Of a stretch of 11,204 nucleotides of DNA, positions 1 to 7,458 are shown one piece after another (position 1 is the first letter of the stretch; each line of letters starts with the position of its first letter). Source of the DNA: Ettlia oleoabundans (taxonomy: Eukaryota; Chlorophyta; Chlorophyceae; Chlamydomonadales); the NCBI GenBank assembly GCA_019693395.1, contig JAAMXP010000679.1, forward strand, positions 416 through 11,619, in the 5' to 3' direction. The translations under genes and the position numbers were made by a program. The notes below the pieces were generated by a model that did not search any database, was not told the origin of the DNA, and saw only the letters and a program-made list of their open reading frames with translations.

Positions 1-231
1 CTCCCAAATGCATGCATCACTTGGTGTCGCTCTCAAACGTCGTGTAGCAACAGAAGCAGTATGGGGCATCAAATCCAACATGTGAGCTCTAATGCGCGAA
101 GAGAGCGGATCGTGGGAGCACAACGGCGGTGCATGGCTAGCTGAGAAGCACTGATGAACGGTTGGCAGGGATCATCAATAACGTATCACGCCATATGTAT
201 GGTGCATTAATGTCTGCACTGTGAGTCCAAT

Positions 232-496
232 CTACAAGCTAATACTGCGATCTGCATTGCACAGCAAGTGCCCTCTTGCGTCTGTTCTGGCCGCTGTTGC
301 TGCCCGCTGCAACAACCTGCGAGAGCTATGAGGTGCTGATACCCTGTCCCTGGCAGAGCAATAAATGGCAAACGACAGGATTTGCCGCAGTTGTGCATAC
401 CTGTTGCCCACTGCTGCTCGCTGTCCTTGCAAGATGGCGCCAGCAGCTGGTGGGATTGCTGCTTTTGTTGTGGGGGCTGCTGCTGCTGTTGTGGGT

Positions 497-537
<41 letters not shown>

Positions 538-1022
538 TTGTTGTTGTGGGTGCTGCTGCTGCTGTTGTGGATGCTGCAGGAGGGAGCCAAGCCCTGCTGG
601 GGCTAGGGGTGTGCACCAGAGAGCGACCGCTGCCGCAGCTTAAGGGTCAGCCTTGTGTGCCATATAACCCCATGACCCCACCAAACACAAGATGAAGCGC
701 GGAGCACACCTGAGGAGCTGAGCAGTGGATCGTTGTCACGGATGGGAGCGTCGTGTGGAATCAGCTCCATAAGCGGCGCATGCGCTCCAGCATGCTGTCC
801 GCCTACTGCTCCTGTCCGCCCAACAGGCTGCTGCTGCAGCAGCGGGCCTTCAGCCTCGCCGCCTGCCACCCCCGCTGCGGTTTTGACACTATCCACACGC
901 GGCGCTTCACATGCGCCTTTGAATGCCGTACAACCGTTGCAGGATACGCAGCTGCTTGGTGCCCCGAGCCGCCCTGTCCAGGGCCAGCAGGTGAGCATGC
1001 ACCTCTGCCGAGCCATCAGCAT
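232..1022 (-). CDS. Uncertain polyglutamine-containing coding segment (two-exon guess)
   Basis: I do not recognise this. On the minus strand one frame is open from 1022 to 603, and another from about 640 down to a TAG at 234-232. They can be joined by a possible 107-nt intron: donor TCAG|GTGTGC with the exon ending at 710, acceptor CCCCTAG with the next exon starting at 602. Phases agree, and a CTGAC branch-like motif lies inside. The product would read ...DNDPLLSSS-APAGLGSLLQHP, then a glutamine run (4 CAA plus 12 CAG codons), then a Thr/Ala/Pro stretch. The second exon may instead end at a GTATGC donor (last base 401). The upstream boundary is unknown. CAG repeats keep several frames open, so openness alone is weak evidence; the repeat could also lie in a UTR or be non-coding. 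No domain is visible. Confidence 0.25.
477..570. repeat. CTG/CAG trinucleotide repeat with TTG interruptions
   Basis: The core at 499-534 is 12 perfect CTG units, followed by four TTG units (535-546). Shorter CTG blocks flank it, separated by TTGTGGGTG spacers. On the minus strand this reads CAA4 CAG12 in the frame that gives glutamine. All three frames on each strand stay open, giving artefactual poly-Leu, poly-Ala, poly-Cys and poly-Ser reading frames. Confidence 0.95.
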
Positions 1023-1323
1023 CCACTCCTCCCACCACTTCCTCTATCAACGAGTTCTGGGCGATGATGCCGCCATCCGCCAAACTCAGGGCATACACAA
1101 AGCCACGCTCGTCATCCTTCTGCAGCAGTGCAGGAGTGGGCGAATAACATGGAGTGGTCAGTGTCAGCGACATGGCGTAGTCAGGCACCTGCCAGTGGTA
1201 CTTCCGGTGTGGCGCAGCCGCCGGCATCATGGCGGCGCAACCCAGGTTGGCGAACAGGGCGAACAAGAGCGAACAAATGATGCATTGCCTACCAGCGGCG
1301 CTTCTCCATGTCTGTTCGCCAGG
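907..1323 (-). CDS. Uncertain coding exon with hydrophobic N-terminal stretch
   Basis: A minus-strand frame is open from just after a TAG at 1326-1324 to a TGA at 909-907, about 138 residues. I cannot assign a family. Near the start there is a hydrophobic stretch (ICSLLFALFANLGCAA) that could be a signal peptide or membrane segment. It is followed by KYHWQVPDYAMSLTL and then a mixed-charge part including DDERGFVYALSLADGG. Codons in the second half are varied and look more like real coding sequence than a simple-repeat frame. A pyrimidine-rich CTGCTGCAG before KDDERG could be an acceptor, so the hydrophobic part may belong to an intron. No in-frame ATG precedes the hydrophobic run, so the true start would lie in an upstream exon. 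It could be part of the same gene as the polyglutamine segment downstream. The overlapping plus-strand frame is also open, which lowers confidence. Confidence 0.25.
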   Translation of the reverse strand, partial: PGEQTWRSAAGRQCIICSLLFALFANLGCAAMMPAAAPHRKYHWQVPDYAMSLTLTTPCYSPTPALLQKDDERGFVYALSLADGGIIAQNSLIEEVVGGVDADGSAEVHAHLLALDRAARGTKQLRILQRLYGIQRRM

Positions 1324-1326
1324 CTA

Positions 1327-2033
1327 TCCTCTAGGTTGCCTCGGAGGTCCGCTTCAGTGCAACCATGCAGGGAACTGCCGCCGAACACGCATGTGTGTTC
1401 CTTGCCAATCCTGTGTTCCCCAGAGAGAAGAACAACGACCAAACGCCGCATGTTTGGCATCACTGCTGGCCGAACACCGGAGAATGGAAATGTCTGAAAA
1501 GCAAGTCAGGCACAGCAAAGTCCGGTGGCGGACATACGCTAACTTAAGCGATCGGCTGGGCACCAGGATGCTTACGGACATCAGCGGCACGCGGGTACGG
1601 GACGTGCTGTGTCGATACCACACCCAGCGGGCATGCCTGCACTCCTGCTACGCCAGGCTGGTACCTTCAGCCAGCACTCAGGCCTGGGCCAGCCTAGGAG
1701 CACCTTACTCAGGTATTGACAAACAGGGAAGTCTCAGGCACACATAGTGCACAACAGCGGTGCCGGGAAAAGGTGCCCAGGAATTCAGTCAAGGATCCTG
1801 TGCCTTGCCGGTTCTTGATTGCCGCCGTTGCCGCCGCCGCCGTGTATTGACCCTGCCGTGGTGACTATAGTTGCCTAATCTTTGTAAATCTGCCAGCATG
1901 TTGCCTATCTGCTTCGGTTTGGGACAAGGAGGTGCAAATTTGCCGGCCCTGGCTGGCACTACCTACACACTGCCCGAGCACTGCCGTCATCATTTTCAAT
2001 GATTGCTTTATTTTTACTATGAGTGCTTGATTG
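1327..2033. other. Intergenic stretch with no gene assigned
   Basis: I find no gene I can support here. Minus-strand sequence just below the DUF1772 stop (2034) is probably its 3' UTR and holds AATAAA (within TAAAAATAAAGC, about 2008-2019). On the plus strand TTGTAAATC near 1883 contains TGTAA, the usual chlorophyte polyadenylation signal. It would suit a plus-strand transcript ending here, but I cannot identify such a gene. A short GCC repeat lies near 1822-1842. Several frames of 60-170 codons are open but none shows a recognisable domain. Confidence 0.4.
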
Positions 2034-3821
2034 CTATGACTGCTTGCTGGTCAGCAGGGTGTGGCAGCCGTAGATCGAGGCACCCAGTGCCGCTGCCCCC
2101 AGCAGCGAGCGCACTCCGTGTAGCTTGCCCCACTGCATCCAGTTCCGGCGGGAGTACGGGCGTGTTAAGGTTAGGTTGGAGAATTCGATTGAAGTGGTAA
2201 GCAGGCAGGTGTGCAGGCATGCATGTGAATCGGCAAGCAGGCAAGCGAGCAGGCGGGCAGGCGGGCGGGCAGGTAGGCAGGCAGGCAGGCAGGAAGGAAG
2301 CCAGCATCACTTCAACCATTCCCACCAATCTTTGTTGCTTCGAAGAGGCAAACGGCGGCAGGCGTTCTGCGTGTTATAGGTGGCCTTGGCCTTCCCCACC
2401 CAATGCAGCTGCTCACCCACCTTTCTCAGCAAAACGGTGATGCCCTCACCAGTTTCTGCCTTCTCCCCCTCCCCCTTGGCCCCCCACATACTCCCGCCGC
2501 CGCACTTTCCCACTCCCCCACCCCCACCCACACGCACACATTCCTTGCCCCAAACCTGCCTTCCCATGCCCACCTTTTTCAGTAAATCAGAGATGCCCTC
2601 ATCACTTTCCTCCTGCTTCGCCACCCCCTCTGCCATCAACCTATTGTTCAGGGGCATCATGTTGCGCATCGTGTGCCCCACAATCGCCACGTTACAGACC
2701 GCTGTCAACCCAAAGGCAGCAGCGGCGTGTGGGCTGCTGTCGCGCAGGCCCCAGGCAGTGATGGCGGCGGCGGCGTTGCCCAAGGCTATGGCCTTGACCT
2801 GTTAATGGCAGTGCAACAACATCCAGAGAGTTAGCAAAGGGAGTTTTCGGAGGAAAGGACTGGCAGGTGATGAGATGCACGGAGACGGGCGGTGGCGAGG
2901 TGGGCACAGCCCAACGTCTTTACATGCAAAGCATGATAATCTGCTGGCGTTACATCGATAAGGGCAGGTCCAGCCATGTTGGCCTGTAATCCCCAGTAGG
3001 CAACATCTCCTGGAAGGTGCAGTGGCGGCCATGGTTTTTTCCCTGCCAAGGTTACCTCCCAGTCCAGCACCCACCTCCCTTGCATCACGGAGTAGGTTTG
3101 GCTGACATTTCACACATGTCTGAACATATGACTTGGGTGCAATACCAAGGTGCACACTTTTTCCTTGCTCTCCCACCATTGCACATACTGCAGCAAACTT
3201 ACACACTTTCGGCAGCACCCACCCCAGCATTGAGAAGCACCCACCCCGGCTATTGGCATCATGGGCAGCTGCAGCGCTCTCCTCGGCCCATAGGCAGCTT
3301 CAGCAACTACTCCAGCCGTTGTGATCCTGGTGCTGTCCTCAGCGTTCATGCTGCCGCTGGGTCTTCCCGCGCACACTGGATGCGATATCAGGTTGGCACC
3401 CACTGCAGATCTGGGCAGCACCCACCTGAAAGGCTCTGGCGGGAGGGTACATGCGCCGCCAATCGCGCAGCAACTCCTTGGCATCCTGGCTCCTGTACCA
3501 AGTAGGAGACATCTTGCGCACTTCCTCAAGGCTATGGCAAGGGTGCACACTGCCTAGGCCAGGCTCGCCTTGGATTGCCAGACAATAAAAGGATGCAAGG
3601 CGCCAGGGAAAGTGGGCGCACCTATCGCTGGCGCTAAAAAAAACCGCGAGCAACGCATCCAGCCGACGCCGCGGCGAGCGCGTCTTATGAGATGTTCGGC
3701 TTACTCACGCGCGATCGTAGGAGGGCACGGGGTCGCCGACGCTGAGGAAAAGGGCGACGCCCTCGAACACGCCCGAGGCGGCAACCGCCGTAAGCGCTGT
3801 AGTGGCTGCTGTAGCATCCAT
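2034..3821 (-). CDS. DUF1772 / anthrone oxygenase-like membrane protein, four exons
   Basis: Exons on the minus strand: 3821-3709, 3549-3426, 2798-2574 and 2132-2034. Together they give 561 nt and 186 residues, and the phases agree. Donors are GTGAGT, GTGGGT and GTGGGC; acceptors all end in AG (GGCAG, AACAG, TGCAG). What I see: exon 1 begins MDATAATTALTAVAASGVFE and forms the first hydrophobic helix. Exon 2 holds WRRMYPPARAFQ (about residues 68-79). Exon 3 holds two hydrophobic segments and MMPLNNRL (about 126-133). Exon 4 starts WGKLHGVRS (155-163) and ends in a last hydrophobic helix. The order SG...W..Y...Q, M.P.N.RL, W..LH..R with four membrane segments is the pattern of DUF1772 (anthrone oxygenase-like) proteins, and the length fits. 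Substrate and role are unknown; fungal relatives act on anthrones. The exon 2 acceptor is ambiguous: CATAG, 16 nt downstream, would also keep frame. The start is the first ATG; a second, out-of-frame ATG overlaps it. Intron 3 carries a copy of the exon 3 donor. Confidence 0.8.
2196..2297. repeat. GCAG/GCGG tetranucleotide-type repeat in DUF1772 intron 3
   Basis: An imperfect array of GCAGGCAG, GCGGGCAG and GGCAAGCA units ends in GGAAGGAAG. It lies wholly inside intron 3 of the DUF1772 gene, about 65 nt upstream of the last exon in the direction of transcription. In the transcript it reads as a CTGCCTGC pyrimidine-rich tract, which may add to the polypyrimidine context of the acceptor. There are no clean unit boundaries, so it is a decayed simple repeat. 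Confidence 0.9.
2416..2459 (-). repeat. Diverged copy of DUF1772 exon 3 end and donor, inside intron 3
   Basis: This 44-nt segment matches 2569-2612 at about 35 of 44 positions without gaps, at an offset of 153 nt. The source covers the last codons of exon 3 plus the donor. The real junction encodes EGISDLLKK before GTGGGC; the copy encodes EGITVLLRK before GTGGGT. The copied donor (GT at 2420-2419) is intact and at least as good as the real one. The reading frame stays open between the two donors. Confidence 0.8.
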
Positions 3822-4505
3822 GGCTGTCTCACGACATGATCGACATGGGAGCGCCAAGGGTTTTGGCCAGACTGAGGAGGGCAATGCTGCACAGCGCGCT
3901 CAGCGGCTGGCGCCAGCGCAGTTGGTGGCTCAATGTTGCAAATCCCTGATAGGTTATGCCCACTTGGACATCCTTGCCAGCATACGTATTACCTTTCTCC
4001 ATGATTGATACACCAAACCGCTGCTGCGGCTGTCCCTTTCTGCCATTGGAAGCAAGCTGCTGTCGCACAGCAAGCGACAGCAGCGCCAAATTTGTTGCCA
4101 TTCCTGCCGCTTAACTCCACCCTGCTCCCCAGCCTGCGCACAGCTTCTGAAAGCCGGCGGCAGTCTATAGGCCCTGCTACTCGTTCCCCTGCACGTCTAT
4201 CCTGGCTGACTAACCACGCTAGCTGTGCCGCAAGAAAATGCTGGAGAGTTACGGGCCAAGCACCCACAACCCAACCGGCATAGTGGTGCTGCCTGGTGCG
4301 GGCAACAGAGATGAAATGAATGGAGGCAACCAGTGAGGGACAGACGGACGAGCAAACGAGCACGTGTGAACGTGGGAGCATATGACGGGTGGGCAAACGG
4401 CTAGCCAAGCAATCAGTGGAGCAGCAGGCGCCGCCAGACTCTCTTCGGTGTGGCTTCAAAGAGCCTCAATGCTGCCATGGCCAAGTCTGACCCATGCCAA
4501 GGCAA
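3822..4505. other. Intergenic: RanBP1 3' UTR and DUF1772 promoter region
   Basis: Two minus-strand genes flank this stretch in tandem: RanBP1 ends at 4506 and the DUF1772 gene starts at 3821. The part near 4505 should be RanBP1 3' UTR and the part near 3822 the DUF1772 5' UTR and promoter. I see no TATA box, and no clear AATAAA or TGTAA signal on the minus strand. A CACGTG E-box/G-box lies at about 4360-4366. A strong hairpin lies at 4056-4084. A 156-codon minus frame (3989-4459) shows no recognisable domain and is not called. Confidence 0.5.
4056..4084. other. Perfect 11-bp hairpin with 7-nt loop
   Basis: GCTGCTGTCGC (4056-4066), a loop ACAGCAA, and GCGACAGCAGC (4074-4084) form a perfect inverted repeat. 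In the minus-strand transcript it would lie either far down the RanBP1 3' UTR or just upstream of the DUF1772 gene. There is no T-run after it, and eukaryotic genes do not use such terminators, so its role is unknown. Confidence 0.7.
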
Positions 4506-7248
4506 TCATTCTGCCTTCTCCTCCACCGTTGCTTTCTTCTCCACTTCATCCGCAAGCTCATCAGCAGCCTTCTTGTCATCACTCTGGATGGGGATGGGTG
4601 AGGATACAAGGGGGCAAGCAGAGGTGAGGTGAGGTGAGAGCTGGACAGACGTTCGCTCATCGGCAACCGCCCTCGCAACAGCTGCACAGTTCTCATCTCC
4701 ACCAGCTCTCCAACCACACACCAACAAAATTGTATAGCTTGCTCAGACCGCTGAAGCAGCAGCGCATGCATGAACCACAATGCGATCAATCCGCTTCTTC
4801 AAGCAGCAAGTTGTTGTCGGAAACGCCCATTCTCAGCGGTGCTCACCTCCTCTGCAAACCCAGGGGCCCCGATCATCTCCTCCATCTTCTTGGCGGCGTC
4901 ATGGTATGCAGTCTGGAACTGCTGTGCACGATCTGCGGGACAAAGGGAGGAAGAAGGGAAACAAAAAGATTAACACAGCGTCAGCAAGGGTGGGGGATAA
5001 TGCAGGCCTGGAACTGTTGCGCACGCTCTGCGGGACCAAGGGAGGAAAGACAAGCAGAACATCATACAGAGTGCGGCACCAGAGGAAGAGGCAAGAGGTA
5101 AATGCAGCATCAGGAAGGGTGGGGTGCGAATCGATGCAGGTCATGGAAAAGCCGCACACGCACAGCAGGGGAGATAAAGGAAGGTCCAAGGCAAGCTATG
5201 CTAGGCAAGCAAATTGGGACAGAAGCCAAGAGCAAGAAAGGCACAGGAACGGACACCGCTGCACATTCTCTGCAGAACCGAGGGTAGCGAGAGGCACAAA
5301 AGTGTGGGGATGGGAATGGATCAGGGAGAAACAAGTGGTGTCTCAGGCAGGAGCAGGTGCAGGGTGTGTCCGAGCACCCACCTGGGGAAGCGAAGCGTAT
5401 GCAGAACAGCTCCATTCTCTGGCTCTCGTCGGCGAAATCAACACAGCTCCACACCATAGCCTTGTCGCTGCCTGTGTGCTCCTGAACCTTGGTGCCAGGC
5501 ATGACTGCAAAGAAGTGTGAATGTGTGGGTGGGGTGGGGGGGAGGGGGTGGGGGGGACCAGCCAAATTTATATGTTTCGATTTCGCCACCCGGTGCACCT
5601 ATTTGAATCATTCGATCAAAAATAAGAGCTAAAGCTTCCACAGCACAAGTATCCAACCAGCCAGCGCATTCCCGCTCTCATGTCAGTGTTCCCCCCACAA
5701 ATCAGATGGAAACCCTGGCTGGGAGATGTGTGCGTGCTAGTGAGCAAGAAACTGGAAACACGACATTCGTTGCACCCCACACCCCTACCAAGCAACCACA
5801 AACGAACAGGGGTGTTCACTTGCTGATGTGATTTGCAACAATTGGTGTTCCCAGCAAGTGGAGGCTGGCCGGCACGGTTATCAGTTTTCGCCGGCACTAG
5901 CTGATCAGTTTTCGCCAGGATATCGAAACCAGGCTGGCACCGGATGCTATGGTTTCCTTCTGCCCCAATCCGTGTTCCCCAGATTTATTGCAATCAGACT
6001 GGCATACATGCAACTCACTGATGTGGTTTATGCAAACCAGTGTCCGCAGGCAATCGGTATTCCGGGGATAAATTGCAGCCAGGCTGGCACTCACTGATGT
6101 GGTTTGCCCTGATCTTGAGCGTCTTGTCTTGGCGCATGAGGAACCGAATCTTTTTGTTCTCCTTGTGCTGCAGGATGCGGCCCTGGCCCACCCCCCGCTC
6201 CTTCCACTCGCCGGCGTCGTTGTCAAAGCGGTACAGCTTGCACTTGCTGCGGTACATGTTTGAGTGGGGGCAGTACAAAGAGGTCACAGCAGGCACTTGG
6301 CACAATGCGGATGGGAGTGGTGTGGCAGCACGAAATGGTTGCAGCCTGGGGGCGGTTCAGCAGCACCTGACCAGCCGGCGTGATGGTCAAAGCTGCTGCT
6401 ATATGCAAGTTTGCTGCGCTCGGTGCCGGGCCTTTCCGGCAATAGGCATGCACACCCACTGCAGAGGCTTCCACAACACTGCCACTACCTGGCCGGTGCC
6501 CGGCAGCAAGAGACCAACATGTGCTCAGCAACAAAAAACAAACACAGCAGAGTAGACAGATAACGTTGCGCTCCACTGCCCAGGTCTAATAAAGCCAACA
6601 CAGAGGGGTACTGTAACACACGAGACGCGCGATTCCTCACTCACGCGTCAAAAAGCGCCTCCTCCTCCTCCTCTCCCGTGCTAACCTCCACCTCCTCTAG
6701 CTGCACCACCGGCTTGAACTCAGCCTTGCACTCCTCTTCGGGAGCACCCTCCTCGTCGCCACCCTCGCCGCCGCCATCCGCGCCGCCCTCGCCGCTGTCG
6801 GCCGCCGCCGCCTTGGCGGCAAAACCGCCAAAGCCGGTGCCGCCGAAGGTGCTGGAGGCGCCGAAGATCGGCGTGGGGGAGGCAGCCTGCAGAATGACTT
6901 TGCAGGTAGGGAGAGGGCTAAATGCAAGAAGTAGAAGCACGAATGGGAATAGGAGCGTGGCTCGACGCGCAGATGCGGCAGATGGGTGCTAAACCGGCGG
7001 CGGCAGGTGGAGCGGCATGCTTCTAGCACCCCAGGTGCCGGCTCTATCCCCGCGCCGCACAGCATGCTTGTTGGGTTACATGAAGGTTTGGTATTGTTGG
7101 TAGAGTGAAGGGGGGGCTGGCAGGCCAAAAGCCAGTTGAACGCGGGTGCATGGAGCGCGAGGCGGTCAGGGGCAGCGGGGATTGCTGCTTGTCGCACCTT
7201 GGGCTCCTCAGAGGTCGCCACCTCCGTCTTAGGCTGCTCCTCTGCCAT
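4506..7248 (-). CDS. RANBP1: Ran-binding protein 1 (RanBD), six exons
   Basis: The product binds RanGTP and, with RanGAP, helps release Ran from transport receptors and hydrolyse its GTP at the cytoplasmic side of the nuclear pore. Exons on the minus strand: 7248-7198, 6886-6645, 6246-6095, 5504-5382, 4932-4847 and 4583-4506 (732 nt, 243 residues). All phases agree and all donors start GTG. What I see: an acidic N-terminus; a Phe-Gly-rich patch (PIFGASSTFGGTGFGG, about 22-37); an acidic linker; then the Ran-binding domain, about residues 77-218. The domain includes PVVQLEEVEVSTGEEEEEA, KLYRFDNDAGEWKERG, HKENKKIRFLMRQDKTLKI, VQEHTGSDKAMVW and ELFCIRFAS. These match the plant RanBP1 pattern closely. 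The C-terminal tail is short and Lys/Glu-rich (KKATVEEKAE). Plant RanBP1 is usually near 220-230 residues. I chose the ATG at 7248; the frame continues upstream to 7285 without ATG (TAAADQQAITEE), so a small upstream exon with the true start is possible. Introns 3 and 4 contain copies of flanking exon junctions. Confidence 0.93.
5000..5047 (-). repeat. Copy of RanBP1 exon 5 acceptor junction, inside intron 4
   Basis: Plus-strand 5000-5047 closely matches 4906-4952, which spans the intron 4 acceptor and the start of exon 5. In the transcript the real site reads GTCCCGCAG|ATCGTGCACAGCAG and the copy GTCCCGCAG|AGCGTGCGCAACAG. The offset is about 94 nt with one inserted base. Beyond this core, the sequence around 4971-5007 recurs at 5099-5141 (AGGGTGGGG...ATGCAGG), so the duplicated unit is longer than the junction and has diverged. 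Use of the copied acceptor would read ERAQQFQAC and then reach a stop codon. Confidence 0.8.
5523..5557 (-). other. C-rich polypyrimidine tract before RanBP1 exon 4
   Basis: The plus strand shows runs of 4-7 G separated by single T or A. In the minus-strand transcript this is an almost pure C tract ending about 20 nt upstream of the AG at 5506-5505, so it is the polypyrimidine tract of that acceptor. The opposite DNA strand could form a G-quadruplex. Confidence 0.7.
5819..6110 (-). repeat. Degenerate repeats built from the RanBP1 exon 3 donor junction
   Basis: The real exon 3 end and donor occupy about 6089-6110. A 16-mer on the plus strand, CTCACTGATGTGGTTT, occurs at 6090-6105 (real donor) and again identically at 6014-6029, and the copy includes a full GTGAGT donor. 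The flanks repeat as well: CAATCCGTGTTCC...GCAATCAGACTGGC (from 5966) against CAATCGGTATTCC...GCAGCCAGGCTGGC (from 6051), a period near 76-85 nt. Weaker related pieces lie at about 5820-5877 and 5920-5955. The array is inside intron 3. Confidence 0.75.
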
Positions 7249-7458
7249 TTCCTCGGTGATGGCTTGCTGATCAGCGGCCGCCGTCACTGCCCAAGCTTTC
7301 GATGGCGTTCAGAAGCAATCAGGCCGATCGATGTGATCATGATACGTGCGGAAAGCCATCATTCGGCACAGCAATGCGGGACAGCAGTACGTCGGGCCTT
7401 GCCTTGGCGAGGTTCAGCGATTGCTTGCGCCAGCGACCGATTGGACGTTTGAAACATC
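7249..7458. promoter_or_regulatory. Probable shared divergent promoter of RanBP1 and IFT38
   Basis: The two start codons face away from each other with about 210 bp between them, so both promoters and both 5' UTRs must fit here unless an upstream RanBP1 exon shifts its start. I see no TATA box. CCAAT-type motifs are present: CGATTGG at 7438-7444, a second CGATTG at 7418-7423, and an inverted pair AAGCAATC (7313-7320) / GATTGCTT (7419-7426). The motif roles are inferred from sequence alone. Confidence 0.55.

Noticed and set aside
733..1497. 254-codon plus-strand open frame
   Set aside because: It has no recognisable domain, is rich in Cys/Ser/Pro/Arg typical of shadow frames in GC-rich DNA, and overlaps minus-strand frames that look at least as good.
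1876..1890. TGTAA polyadenylation signal on the plus strand
   Set aside because: The motif is real, but no plus-strand gene ending before it can be identified, so it is not called as a terminator.
3249..3370. Possible extra DUF1772 exon between exons 2 and 3 (frame with STRITTAGVVAEAAYG)
   Set aside because: Joining exon 2 directly to exon 3 gives AFQ-VKAIALGNAAAAITAW, which fits the family spacing and phase; an extra exon would interrupt it.
3989..4459. 156-codon minus-strand open frame between RanBP1 and the DUF1772 gene
   Set aside because: No recognisable domain and no matching splice or start context; it falls in the expected RanBP1 3' UTR.
4780..5520. 246-codon plus-strand open frame
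   Set aside because: It runs antisense across RanBP1 exons 4 and 5 and intron 4, with no domain.
7198..7287. Longer RanBP1 start at GTG 7287
   Set aside because: GTG is not a usual nuclear start. The upstream residues could still be coding if an earlier exon exists, but no upstream ATG is in frame before a stop.
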